DNA of 64,000 nt from Robertkochia marina (GTDB lineage Bacteria; Bacteroidota; Bacteroidia; Flavobacteriales; Flavobacteriaceae). Shown piece by piece: positions 43,701-51,137 of this stretch (the first letter of the stretch is position 1; the number at the start of each line of letters is the position of its first letter). The notes under the pieces are model-generated. The model searched no databases. It was not told the DNA's origin and saw only the letters and a program-made list of their open reading frames with translations. Location of the stretch: NCBI RefSeq assembly GCF_004799345.1, contig NZ_SSMC01000002.1, positions 186,001-250,000 on the forward strand, in the 5' to 3' direction. The translations under genes and the position numbers were made by a program.

Positions 43701-46087
43701 GGGTGGGTCTTAATATTCGAGCAAATACGAATCCTTCTCAAGTAGGAAGCGTAGTGTTCAGTTTACAAGGTCCTATATCAGTTAATAAGAAGGAATCGGT
43801 GGCACCCTATGCCATATTTGGTGATGTCAGTGGAAATTATAATCCTGGAGCTCTGCCGGAAGGAAATTATGTGCTTAGTGCCACTCCTTATTCTGAGTCT
43901 AAAGGTAACGGAACCCCAGGCGCTACCTTACTTATTAACTTTAGTATTGGGCAACCCTCTGATGATATTCCCCCTACAGCTTTGGCTACTGCTGATATTG
44001 TTGCCGGGGGCGTACCCTTATCTGTAACTTTTACGGGAAGTGGGTCATCTCCCGGTGCCAATGCCATTGCTGCCTATGAATGGGATTTTGGTGATGGAAA
44101 TAGTTCTTCCGAAATCGATCCTACCCATATATTTGAACAGTCCGGTGTGTTTACGGTTACCCTTCTTGTTACTGATACCGAGGGATTGAGTGATACAGCA
44201 ACTCTCGAAATTACAGTTAATGACCCTGTAAACAATGGCCCTATCGCTATTGCGACTTCCGATATTACATCGGGAGAAGTTCCTCTGACCGTCAATTTTG
44301 ACGGAAGCGGATCTACACAGGGAGATAATCCAATTGTGAGCTACGCATGGGATTTTGGAGATGGAAATACCTCCGGCATCGCCGAACCGGTTCATGAATA
44401 TACTGCCCCGGGAGTTTATACGGCTGTATTGACAGTTGTAGATGAGTTGGGACTTGAAAGCACGGATGAGATTGAGATCACGGTGAATGACATTGTTCCC
44501 GAAGGTGATGCGGTGATAAGTTTTACGCTTATAAATGCCGATACCGATGCTGATCTGCTCATTCTTTCTGAGGGTATTATCGTCGATGCTACTGCGGTAA
44601 ATGGAACAGGTTTAAATATTCGGGCTAATACCAATCCGCTACAGGTGGGTAGTGTTGTCTTGCAGTTGACCGGACCGGTAGGAAACCTGAGAACAGAATC
44701 CGTAGCTCCGTATGCACTGTTTGGTGACTCGGGAGGGAATTATTTCGGTCAAGCCTTACCGGAGGGTAATTATACCATTACGGCGACTCCTTTCAGCGCC
44801 TCAGGCGGAGGAGGAACTCCGGGAACACCTTTAACGATCAACTTCTCTATAGGAGATCCTGTTATCGTAGTCGGACCCACGGCAATAGCTACCTCCAACC
44901 TGCAATCGGGTGAAGCCCCACTGGAGATTCTATTTAACGGTAGCGGATCCCTGGAAGGAGATAACCCAATTATTAATTACGCCTGGGATTTCGGCGATGG
45001 TGGATCTTCTGAGCAACCTGACCCAACCTATAACTACAATACTCCCGGAAACTATACGGCTACCTTAACCGTAACGGATGACCAGGGCTTACAGGATAGC
45101 GATCAGCTGATTATTAGCGTATCAGGCCCTGTTATTACAGGTCCGACTGCCATTGCTGTTTCAGATGTAACATCCGGGGAAGCCCCTTTTGAAATTAATT
45201 TTAATGGTAGTGGTTCGGTGCAGGGAGACAACCCGATAACAACCTATTCATGGGATTTCGGAGATGGTGGGACTTCAGACCTGGCAGATCCAACATATAC
45301 CTATCTGACACCCGGTTCTTTCCTTGCCGTATTAACGGTTACCGATGATCAGGGACTTCAGGCTACCGACGAAATTAATATTACCGTTACCCCTCCGGCT
45401 CCGGAAGCAGATCAGGTGGTTAGTTTTACGCTGATCAATGCAGCAACTGACAATGATCTGTTTGATATCACAGAAGGTATAATCATTGATTTAAATTCCA
45501 TAGGAACCCCTTCTCTAAATATAAGGGCTAATACGAGTCCTGCGGTGGTGGGTAGTGTTATAATGCAATTATCTGGACCTGTGAGTAATTCGAGGACCGA
45601 ATCTGTGGCACCTTATGCCTTGTTCGGAGATTCTTCCGGGAATTATTTCAATGGGTCATTGACCCCGGGTGATTATAGCCTTACAGCAACCCCCTATACT
45701 GCCGGGGGGGGAGGAGGCACTGCAGGAACCCCTCTTGTGATCAATTTTAGCGTGGTCAATACACAGACCAAGTCAGGTACGATCGCTCCTGATTCTTCCC
45801 TGGGTGAAGAAACAGTATTGTCTGAAGAGGTATTGCTATATCCAAACCCGACTAATTATACCCTGAATATATCCGGGTTATCTTCCACCGATATCAGCCA
45901 GGAAGCCCGATTTTATATGCATGATATTAAAGGAGCGCTATTAAAAACCTTTACACCGAATGGGGTGGAAAGCGCAGATGGGTATGCATTGCCTGTTGAT
46001 GATCTGCAGCAAGGGGTCTATCTGCTTAGTCTTGAGAGTAATGGAAGGGTTCTGCTCAGGAAACGTTTTGTCGTTATGAAACAATAA
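37778..46087 (+). CDS. giant modular T9SS-secreted surface protein
   Basis: The 2769-residue protein has a long signal peptide (residues 1-38). A sugar-dehydrogenase-like beta-propeller (about 40-595, LQFGPNGKLYVAQQDGTIWE, CEENHSTNGI) is followed by acidic thrombospondin-3-type calcium repeats (about 604-655, DFDEDGVSDLLDDDDDNDG). Two malectin-like carbohydrate-binding domains (about 1024-1175 and 1268-1420) flank a PKD domain (1180-1265). A Kelch region spans about 1526-1828. Then three copies of a module ending ESVAPYA-[IL]-FGD alternate with two PKD pairs (WDFGDG motifs). It ends with a T9SS type A sorting domain (LYPNPTNYTLNISG to RFVVMKQ). This suggests a cell-surface glycan-binding protein with a possible enzymatic head; no propeller activity is proven. 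Confidence 0.85.
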   Translation: MAKLLPRFSWRKSFSSYSLHAILFSVFLLISTTALRSQSVSFGQTGLQGENVTNPTSLQFGPNGKLYVAQQDGTIWEMVIERDEAAPGSGSYTVTNQNAITIIKNETPNHNDDGTINSDNVRQITGIMVTGTAENPILYVTSSDYRIGGGPDLGDDRNLDTNSGVLSRLTWDGSNWDKVDLVRGLPRCEENHSTNGISEFERNGRNYLLIQQGGNTNMGAPSNNFAGAPETFLSGALLIIDLTQLEEMETAAGGPYLDPRTGNTPFVYDLPTLNDPERMDITNSHPSFPYSATHPLYNATIDLGDPFGGNNGLNQAFTEVGGPVQIFSPGYRNAYDVVITQGGLIYTSDNGPNATWGGPPVIYDNSNTVKGDNSNTTYEPALGDYVTNQFNLTSGITHGDQLHYIGTINDPNGTYYGGHPAPVRAFPSRAGIIKYVYQGGNWINDGAYSLSDLLDGTSGYFKSSFSLADFPDDPRQGDYTTNEISNPDLNILDIVGSSTNGICEFTASNFNGAMQGDLLTASWSGKINRYKLGAGGTTLVSKNNSFLSGFGSQPLDLIAQGDNAIFPGTIWAVTFGANNITIFEPADFVSCLLPGDPDYDASLDYDNDGYTNEDEVLNGTDLCSGGSRPNDFDEDGVSDLLDDDDDNDGIPDIQDAFAIDAANGLTTNLPVQFPFWNNDPGTGFFGLGFTGLMLDPDFSTDYLNQYVEENLSFGGAAGKATVDVVSPGSALTSQNDQDYGFQFGVNVDENSNPFTIQVGIDTPFNGTLPESGQEYGVFIGNGDQDNYLKLVISEGQNANDGLAGFNLLLEDNGTIINTQKFDVAGILEASDMILYLGVNPSLGEVQAYYSIDGGLSIESLGTAVTLPGTFLNTADAKGLAVGLISTSGQAPSFTATWDFINITEDQPGVLQANTTSLDFGTLQINSAQNNLSLDLTNLGGATAPKIAVTELNFSGTDALLFDTNASLPLEIGPGETKIIPVNILPDSEPRTVSASLEVVHSGTNSPLDFPLTAEFVEVLNTTVIRVNTGGGQENYESKVFEADQFFTGGKVYTNNQADVPTLFKSERSASPPQFAYNFPVPDGDYQVNLYFAEIYWGATGGGTGGIGSRIFDVTIEDNLVLDDLDIFAEVGAESVLVKPFNVVVADGQLNIAFNAASAVGGNDQPKISAIEILSTQNKIPNPQISSSVTSGPAPLFVDFNGSGSSDDDGIIAYSWDFGDGSVSEQINPSNIFTTPGLYTVSLTVTDTRGAVNTTSVEIEVTDGNNNDFSLRVNAGGSSVNYAGKTYLNDQYFTNGTSFQNTNATVPDLFITERTSPLDFQYNFPVANGDYLVSLYFAEIYWGAPGGKEGGVGSRVFDVEMEGATILDDFDIYAEAGAEVPINRSFVATVNDGILDLVFTSDPSKGGVDQPKVSAIEIIGVDGGNFPVLTLLDIPDRTSVVDEVIDFGVSASGGDPSENITYAISGQPNGVDIEPTNGQIFGVIESSALQGGPQGNGVHNVTVTVSQPSSNTVEKQFEWIVTPANSSWTLKPQVENYTARHECGFVQAGTKFYLLGGRESATTMEVYDYQTNIWSALQTVAPKDFNHIQPVLYDGLIWIVGGFQTNNYPNEVSLDHVWIFNPATESWYQGPAIPEGRKRGSAGTVVYNNKIYLIGGNTQGHDGGYVPYFDVFDPATGKWTSLPDAPRARDHFQAVVINGKLYAAAGRLTGGEGGVFGPAIPEVDVYDFGSGTWTTLSQEKNIPTPRASAASVAYNGKVYVMGGEAESSAITQAFKITEIYDPIIGSWSTGPEMNFGRHGTQAIVSGQGIHITGGSPKRGGGNQKNMEYLNIDAPQGNPSNASELQVTEIVSFNPGETKIVAFNITGGNVGVWLNSIQTIGANAGEFNVVSSDVSNRLLSSGNTYTITVKHTGSLDEVVVPLEISFNDGESAIINLVIGNPPIGDAVTSFSLVNADTNNDLFTINDGDLIDVNQIVGVGLNIRANTNPSQVGSVVFSLQGPISVNKKESVAPYAIFGDVSGNYNPGALPEGNYVLSATPYSESKGNGTPGATLLINFSIGQPSDDIPPTALATADIVAGGVPLSVTFTGSGSSPGANAIAAYEWDFGDGNSSSEIDPTHIFEQSGVFTVTLLVTDTEGLSDTATLEITVNDPVNNGPIAIATSDITSGEVPLTVNFDGSGSTQGDNPIVSYAWDFGDGNTSGIAEPVHEYTAPGVYTAVLTVVDELGLESTDEIEITVNDIVPEGDAVISFTLINADTDADLLILSEGIIVDATAVNGTGLNIRANTNPLQVGSVVLQLTGPVGNLRTESVAPYALFGDSGGNYFGQALPEGNYTITATPFSASGGGGTPGTPLTINFSIGDPVIVVGPTAIATSNLQSGEAPLEILFNGSGSLEGDNPIINYAWDFGDGGSSEQPDPTYNYNTPGNYTATLTVTDDQGLQDSDQLIISVSGPVITGPTAIAVSDVTSGEAPFEINFNGSGSVQGDNPITTYSWDFGDGGTSDLADPTYTYLTPGSFLAVLTVTDDQGLQATDEINITVTPPAPEADQVVSFTLINAATDNDLFDITEGIIIDLNSIGTPSLNIRANTSPAVVGSVIMQLSGPVSNSRTESVAPYALFGDSSGNYFNGSLTPGDYSLTATPYTAGGGGGTAGTPLVINFSVVNTQTKSGTIAPDSSLGEETVLSEEVLLYPNPTNYTLNISGLSSTDISQEARFYMHDIKGALLKTFTPNGVESADGYALPVDDLQQGVYLLSLESNGRVLLRKRFVVMKQ

Positions 46088-46184
46088 AAAATTCATCATA
46101 TAATGATGGCCGGGAAAGGTAGAGGTGAGATTTTTCAGAAAGTACTTACCTTTACCTTTCTTTAATCCATTAACCCCGATTCAC

Positions 46185-46817
46185 ATGCTTATTGAGCTGC
46201 AGGAAAATTACGGCCATATTTTTGAAGAAGAATTGCTCAGGGAGATCAACCAGGTTGGTACTTATAAGGAAATACCGGCCGGCACGAAACTTATTGAAAT
46301 TGGCGATTATGTTAGATCAATGCCCCTGTTGATATCAGGAGCTATTAAGATCATGAGAGATGATACAGAAGGTGATGAACTTCTTCTGTACTTTCTTGAA
46401 AGGGGCGACACCTGCGCCATGACCATGGCCTGTTGTATGGGGCAAAAGAAAAGTGAGATCAGGGCGGTGGCCGAAAAAGACACCCGTCTGATCATGATTC
46501 CTGTTCAAAAAATGGAAGAATGGATGACGAAGTACCAGACCTGGAGAAGTTTTGTGCTTGAGAGTTATCAATTACGGCTTAACGAGATGCTGGAAACCAT
46601 AGATACCATTGCCTTTCTTAAAATGGATGAACGCTTACTAAAGTACCTGAGAGATAAGGCAAAGATCAACCAGGATGATTGCCTTGAAACCACCCACCAG
46701 CAAATTGCCTACGATCTTCATACCTCAAGGGTAGTGATCTCCAGGCTGTTAAAGGCCCTGGAAAAGGAAGGAAAGATCCAGCTGCACAGAAACCATATCA
46801 AGGTAATAGACCTTTAG
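46185..46817 (+). CDS. Crp/Fnr-family transcriptional regulator
   Basis: The 210-residue protein is assigned from ATG 46185 (MLIELQENYGHIFEEELL); an in-frame GTG 60 bp upstream is less likely. A cyclic-nucleotide-binding-type beta-roll (about residues 20-115: GTKLIEIGDYVRSMPLLISGAIKIMRDDTEGDELLLYFLERGDTCAMT) leads to the long dimer helix and a winged helix with THQQIAYDLHTSRVVISRLLKALEKEGKI. The recognition helix has Arg182, Ser186 and Arg187 but Val183 where Crp and Fnr have the DNA-contacting glutamate. The CAMTMACCMG stretch holds three cysteines that could sense persulfide. It opens the sulfur cluster and is the natural candidate to bind the palindromes at 46824-53597. Confidence 0.88.
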   Translation: MLIELQENYGHIFEEELLREINQVGTYKEIPAGTKLIEIGDYVRSMPLLISGAIKIMRDDTEGDELLLYFLERGDTCAMTMACCMGQKKSEIRAVAEKDTRLIMIPVQKMEEWMTKYQTWRSFVLESYQLRLNEMLETIDTIAFLKMDERLLKYLRDKAKINQDDCLETTHQQIAYDLHTSRVVISRLLKALEKEGKIQLHRNHIKVIDL

Positions 46818-46823
46818 TGCATT

Positions 46824-46837
46824 GTAACTATTGTTAC
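46824..46837. promoter_or_regulatory. regulon operator 1 (GTAAC-N4-GTTAC), upstream of tauE
   Basis: GTAAC-TATT-GTTAC ends 22 bp before the -7 box TATATTTG at 46860-46867. There is no TTTG -33 element at the expected place, and the palindrome centre is close to -41.5 from the predicted start. Confidence 0.75.
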
Positions 46838-46887
46838 TGTAGCCGCAAAGTACCCCCGCTATATTTGCCCCTGTAATTAATTCAATT

Positions 46888-47691
46888 ATGGATATACTAT
46901 ACGTTATTCTTGGGTACGTAGGCGCATTGGCAATAGGAATTGTATTAGGATTGATCGGAGGCGGCGGTTCTATATTGACTGTCCCCGTCTTGGTTTACCT
47001 GTTGGCCATAGAGCCTGTAATAGCAACAGCATACTCTCTTTTTATTGTCGGAACCACCTCCCTGGTGGGTGCCATTAAAAATATTAAGAAGAAACTGGTG
47101 GACTTCAGAACAGCCCTGGTTTTTGCTGCTCCGGCATTTATTGCGGTCTATGCCACCCGAAAATACCTGGTACCTGCCATTCCTGAAGAGATCTTTACGA
47201 TAGGAGGATTTACCCTAACCAAGGATGTGGGGATCATGATCTTTTTCGCCATTATTATGTTGCTGGCTGCTATTTCCATGATCCGCGGTCGTAAAGAAAA
47301 CGGTGAAACTGAAGAACAGGAGGTTACCTATAATTACCCGTTGATCGTTTTAGAAGGTGCCGTAGTGGGAGTACTTACCGGTATCGTTGGTGCAGGAGGA
47401 GGATTCCTGATCATTCCTGCCCTGGTGCTGTTGGCCAAACTACCTATGAAAAAAGCAGTGGCCACCTCCCTGTTGATCATCGCTATAAAATCGCTTATAG
47501 GCTTTATCGGAGATGTTGAGAACCTGGAGATCGAATGGCAATTTCTTCTCAGTTTTACGGCTATCTCTGTAGTAGGAATATTCATTGGTATCTGGCTTAA
47601 TAAATTTATTGAAGGCAGTAAGCTCAAAAAATCATTTGGTTGGTTTGTGTTGATCATGGGAGTATATATAATTCTTAAAGAATTGCTGTAG
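46888..47691 (+). CDS. TauE/SafE-family sulfite (anion) exporter
   Basis: The 267-residue membrane protein has about eight hydrophobic segments and the duplicated TauE/SafE motif: GLIGGGGSILTVPVLVYLLAI near the start, and GIVGAGGGFLIIPALVLLAKLPMKKAVATSLLIIAIKSLIGF in the second half. The family exports sulfite or organosulfonates and takes up some anions. Here it follows operator 1 and stands in a persulfide-oxidation cluster, so removal of toxic sulfite made by the dioxygenases is the likely job. Confidence 0.85.
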   Translation: MDILYVILGYVGALAIGIVLGLIGGGGSILTVPVLVYLLAIEPVIATAYSLFIVGTTSLVGAIKNIKKKLVDFRTALVFAAPAFIAVYATRKYLVPAIPEEIFTIGGFTLTKDVGIMIFFAIIMLLAAISMIRGRKENGETEEQEVTYNYPLIVLEGAVVGVLTGIVGAGGGFLIIPALVLLAKLPMKKAVATSLLIIAIKSLIGFIGDVENLEIEWQFLLSFTAISVVGIFIGIWLNKFIEGSKLKKSFGWFVLIMGVYIILKELL

Positions 47692-47719
47692 TACTTCGGA
47701 TCACATTTTAATAAAAGGG

Positions 47720-47747
47720 AAGGCTGATATTTATCAGCCTTTTTTTA
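47720..47747 (+). terminator. intrinsic terminator of tauE
   Basis: AAGGCTGATA and TATCAGCCTT pair with a 2-nt turn (effectively a 4-6 nt loop) and are followed by TTTTTT. Confidence 0.85.
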
Positions 47748-47766
47748 TGCGCTACTTTTTTTCTTT

Positions 47767-47780
47767 GTAACAATTGTCAC
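47767..47780. promoter_or_regulatory. regulon operator 2, upstream of the first persulfide dioxygenase
   Basis: GTAAC-AATT-GTCAC (one mismatch) ends 22 bp before TAGTTTTA at 47803-47810, a TAnnTTT(A) -7 box. The gene starts 27 bp further on. Confidence 0.7.
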
Positions 47781-47837
47781 TGTAAACATTATGAGTGTGT
47801 TATAGTTTTACTTCAATAATTTAAAACCAAAGGGATA

Positions 47838-49250
47838 ATGAAAATTGAACAAATTTATACAGGATGTCTGGCCCATGCCGCATATTATATTACCAGTGAA
47901 GGAGAGGCTGCGATATTCGATCCACTCAGGGAGGTGCAACCTTACCTTGACAGGGCAGAAAAGGACGGAGCAAAGATCAAATATGTATTTGAAACCCACT
48001 TCCATGCCGACTTTGTAAGCGGTCACCTGGATCTAAGGAAAAAAACCGGTGCCGATATTGTTTTCGGCCCCACAGCCAAACCCGGCTATGAAGCCATTGT
48101 TGCCGAGGACGGACAAGTATTCGAAGTAGGAAAATACAAGGTAAAGGTTTTACACACTCCCGGACACACCATGGAGAGTACTACCTATCTGTTGATCGAT
48201 GAGAATGGCAAAGAACACGGTATTATTACAGGAGATACCCTCTTTATTGGAGATGTTGGAAGACCGGACCTGGCTCAGCATGTCATCGAAGACCTGACTG
48301 AAGAAAAACTGGCAGGTCATCTCTACGACTCACTTCGCAATAAGATCATGCCTTTATCAGATGACCTGATCGTGTATCCTAATCATGGTGCAGGTTCTGC
48401 CTGTGGGAAGATGATGAGCAAGGAAACTACCGATACCCTTGGACATCAGAAGGAGGTGAACTATGCCTTGAGAGCTGATATGACGAAAGAAGAATTTATC
48501 AAAGAATTACTGACCGGGCTTACCACCCCTCCGGGATATTTCCCGAAGAATGTGCTGATGAATATCCAGGGATATGAAAGCTTTGATGAGGTAAAAGACA
48601 GGGCTGAGCACCCCATGAATGCTGAAGAATTTGAAATGGCTGCTAATGCCACACAGGCGCTGATGCTGGATACCAGAGATGCAGAAGATTTTGCAGCAGG
48701 GTTTATTCCTAATAGTATTAATATCGGATTAGGAGGTGACTTTGCTCCCTGGGTAGGAGAAATGATTCCCGATATCAAACAGGAGATCTTACTGATCACC
48801 GAGCCCGGAAAAGAAGAAGAAGCTATTACCAGGCTGGCCCGGGTTGGCTACGACGGGGTTATAGGGTTCTTGAAAGGCGGCTTTAAAACATGGAGGGATG
48901 CCGGAAAGGAGATCGATACCGTGAAGAGACTCGATGTTAAAGATCTGGAGGAGCTATATAGTAAAGAGCTGATGGTTTTTGATGTAAGGAAGAAAAGTGA
49001 ATATGACTCTGAACACCTTATCGGGGCAGAAAATGTACCCTTGAATCAGATCAACAACCACCTGGCAGAATTTCCAAAGGATACCCCTTTCTACCTCCAT
49101 TGTGCAGGAGGTTACAGAAGTATGATCGCCGCCTCCATGCTTAAACAAAGAGGTTGGGAACATGTTGCCGATGTACGTGGCGGTTTTGATGCCATTAAAG
49201 AATCTGAGTTGCCCAAATCAGATTATATCTGTCCGACTACACTTTTGTAG
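47838..49250 (+). CDS. persulfide dioxygenase-rhodanese fusion 1 (MBL-fold)
   Basis: The 470-residue protein has an MBL-fold domain (about residues 1-245) with the ETHE1-type iron motif THFHADFVSGH (His54, His56, Asp58, His63), the HTPGHTMESTTYLL motif and GDTLFIGDVGRPDL. Two rhodanese-like domains follow. The first (about 255-355) has no active-site cysteine and is probably structural. The second has YLHCAGGYRSMIAAS with Cys422. Persulfide dioxygenases convert glutathione (or other low-molecular-mass thiol) persulfide to sulfite, and the rhodanese part can pass sulfane sulfur to or from thiosulfate. It has its own promoter with operator 2, and a terminator at 49277. Confidence 0.88.
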   Translation: MKIEQIYTGCLAHAAYYITSEGEAAIFDPLREVQPYLDRAEKDGAKIKYVFETHFHADFVSGHLDLRKKTGADIVFGPTAKPGYEAIVAEDGQVFEVGKYKVKVLHTPGHTMESTTYLLIDENGKEHGIITGDTLFIGDVGRPDLAQHVIEDLTEEKLAGHLYDSLRNKIMPLSDDLIVYPNHGAGSACGKMMSKETTDTLGHQKEVNYALRADMTKEEFIKELLTGLTTPPGYFPKNVLMNIQGYESFDEVKDRAEHPMNAEEFEMAANATQALMLDTRDAEDFAAGFIPNSINIGLGGDFAPWVGEMIPDIKQEILLITEPGKEEEAITRLARVGYDGVIGFLKGGFKTWRDAGKEIDTVKRLDVKDLEELYSKELMVFDVRKKSEYDSEHLIGAENVPLNQINNHLAEFPKDTPFYLHCAGGYRSMIAASMLKQRGWEHVADVRGGFDAIKESELPKSDYICPTTLL

Positions 49251-49276
49251 TATCACATAATTTTCATAGCAGTTTT

Positions 49277-49304
49277 AGGCCTCGGATTTCGGGGCCTTTT
49301 TTTG
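49277..49304 (+). terminator. intrinsic terminator after persulfide dioxygenase 1
   Basis: AGGCCTCG and CGGGGCCT (one T-G wobble) pair around GATTT, followed by a run of T. Confidence 0.85.
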
Positions 49305-49381
49305 TTTGTAGGGATGTAGGGAGTTTGTTCGCGGAACGAGCTTGCTTGTCTGCAGAAGGGATTGAGTGCCTTCGTCTTCAC

Positions 49382-49540
49382 GAGCCCGCATTTGCGGGGC
49401 TTGTCAACCTGCCTGGCATGCCATGGTAGACAGGTTTCCCGATTTTACCTCAATGCCTTCCGATACTGTACACAGTTTTGAATCGAAAATTACCCCCTCC
49501 TTTTAAAGGAGGGGTGCTCCCAGAGGGAGTGGGGTGGTTT
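49382..49540. repeat. palindromic intergenic repeat of flavobacterial type
   Basis: Three hairpins stand in a row: GCCCGC with GCGGGGC at 49384-49400, AACCTG with CAGGTT at 49406-49436 enclosing the palindrome GGCATGCC, and ACCCCCTCCTTTT with AAAGGAGGGGT at 49491-49514 followed by a GTGCTCCCAGAGGGAGTGGG element. I recall similar CCCCTCC/GGAGGGG blocks as dispersed noncoding repeats in flavobacterial genomes. It fills most of the 380-bp gap between the two dioxygenase genes; no gene is seen in it. Confidence 0.55.
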
Positions 49541-49563
49541 GCCTCTTCCACCAGATCCCCTCT

Positions 49564-49577
49564 GTAACCTTTGTTAC
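49564..49577. promoter_or_regulatory. regulon operator 3, upstream of the second persulfide dioxygenase
   Basis: GTAAC-CTTT-GTTAC ends 22 bp before TAATTTTA at 49600-49607, a TAnnTTT(A) -7 box. Confidence 0.75.
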
Positions 49578-49631
49578 TGGCAGAGCCTTACTCCCTTAGT
49601 AATTTTACACCTGTTAAAAAATCGAAACACT

Positions 49632-51041
49632 ATGAGAATAGAACAAATATACACCGGATGTCTCGCTCAGGGAGCGTATTACATTGAGAGTAACGGAGAG
49701 GTTGCCATTATTGACCCCCTAAGAGAGGTACAGCCTTATTTAGATAAGGCCGAGAATGATCAAGCAAAGATCAAATACATTTTTGAGACTCACTTTCATG
49801 CCGATTTTGTAAGTGGTCACCTTACCCTGGCAAAACAAACCGGAGCACCCGTAATTTATGGTCCTCTGGCGAACCCATCTTTTGATGCGCTTATCGCAGA
49901 AGACGGTCAGGAGTTTCCCCTGGGCGATGTAACCATCAAGGTATTGCATACGCCGGGGCATACCATGGAGAGTACCACTTACCTCTTAAGAGATGAGAAT
50001 GGGAAAGATCATGCCATCTTTACCGGAGATACCCTGTTCCTGGGCGATGTGGGACGTCCGGACCTTGCGCAAAAGGCTGCTGATATGACGCAGGAGCAAT
50101 TGGCCGGAACCCTATATGACAGTCTAAGGAACAAGATCATGCCGTTAGCAGATGATGTAACGGTATACCCTGCTCACGGTGCCGGTTCTGCCTGTGGTAA
50201 AAATATGATGAAGGAGACGGTAGATACCCTGGGGAATCAAAAGGCAATGAATTATGCTCTGCGTGCCGATATGACCCGGGAAGAGTTTATTGATGAGGTA
50301 ACCGAAGGACTATTGCCTCCACCAAAATATTTCCCTTTGAATGTAAAAATGAACAAAGAAGGGTATGAAGATATTGATGAGGTACTGGCACGTGGAATGC
50401 AGGCCTTAGATGCTGATGCGTTTGAAACTATGGCTAACGAAACCGGAGCGGTGGTTCTCGATGTAAGACACCAGGATGATTTTGCGAAAGGTCATATTCC
50501 AAGATCGATATTCATCGGGTTGGATGGAGATTTCGCTCCATGGGTGGGAGCCCTTATTGCCGATGTACAACAGAAGATCTTGTTGGTTGTTGATGAAGAC
50601 AGGGTAGAAGAGGCTGTGACCCGCCTATCTCGCGTCGGATTTGATAAGACATTGGGATACCTGAAAGGAGGATTTCACACCTGGAAATCTTCAGGTAAAG
50701 AATTCGATACAGTAGACTCTGTAACGGCAGCTTACTTTAAAGAGGGGATGGAGAATGATCCGAAACCGGTTGTTGATGTAAGAAAAGAAAGTGAATTCCT
50801 TTCTGAAAGGGTGGTAGATGCTAAAAATGCTCCATTGGATTTCCTGAATGATCATATGAGTTCTTTTTCAGCAGAAGATGAATTCTATGTGCATTGTGCA
50901 GGTGGATACAGAAGTATGATCGCTGCTTCTATTTTGAAGAGCAGGGGAATACACAACCTGATCAATGTAGAAGGAGGCTTTAAGCAGATCAAGGAAGAAG
51001 GTGTTCCTGTAACAGAATATGTATGCCCTTCTACCTTATAA
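49632..51041 (+). CDS. persulfide dioxygenase-rhodanese fusion 2 (MBL-fold)
   Basis: The 469-residue protein is assigned from ATG 49632 (MRIEQIYTGCLAQGAYYIES); an in-frame upstream start would cross the operator and -7 box. It is a full-length paralogue of the preceding gene: the metal motif THFHADFVSGH with His54, the middle rhodanese without catalytic cysteine (LLVVDEDRVEE), and the terminal rhodanese with YVHCAGGYRSMIAASILKS and Cys422. The key residues lie at the same positions as in copy 1. Two differences stand out: GPLANPSFDALIAEDGQEFPLGD against GPTAKPGYEAIVAEDG, and a longer linker before the last rhodanese. Confidence 0.88.
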   Translation: MRIEQIYTGCLAQGAYYIESNGEVAIIDPLREVQPYLDKAENDQAKIKYIFETHFHADFVSGHLTLAKQTGAPVIYGPLANPSFDALIAEDGQEFPLGDVTIKVLHTPGHTMESTTYLLRDENGKDHAIFTGDTLFLGDVGRPDLAQKAADMTQEQLAGTLYDSLRNKIMPLADDVTVYPAHGAGSACGKNMMKETVDTLGNQKAMNYALRADMTREEFIDEVTEGLLPPPKYFPLNVKMNKEGYEDIDEVLARGMQALDADAFETMANETGAVVLDVRHQDDFAKGHIPRSIFIGLDGDFAPWVGALIADVQQKILLVVDEDRVEEAVTRLSRVGFDKTLGYLKGGFHTWKSSGKEFDTVDSVTAAYFKEGMENDPKPVVDVRKESEFLSERVVDAKNAPLDFLNDHMSSFSAEDEFYVHCAGGYRSMIAASILKSRGIHNLINVEGGFKQIKEEGVPVTEYVCPSTL

Positions 51042-51060
51042 TTCAACATCGGAGGGCTCT

Positions 51061-51074
51061 GTAACCTATGTTAC
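51061..51074. promoter_or_regulatory. regulon operator 4, upstream of the rhodanese-HMA operon
   Basis: GTAAC-CTAT-GTTAC begins 19 bp after the stop of the second dioxygenase gene and ends 22 bp before TATATTTA at 51097-51104. No terminator is seen between the gene and this operator. Confidence 0.75.
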
Positions 51075-51137
51075 TTTCGCTGGTTGAATTTGAACGTATA
51101 TTTATACATAGATAAGTTGAGGGCCGAAAATGGTTTG

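Noticed and set aside
49539-49631. N-terminal extension of persulfide dioxygenase 2
   Set aside because: It would run through operator 3 and the -7 box; paralogue 1 starts at the equivalent of 49632.
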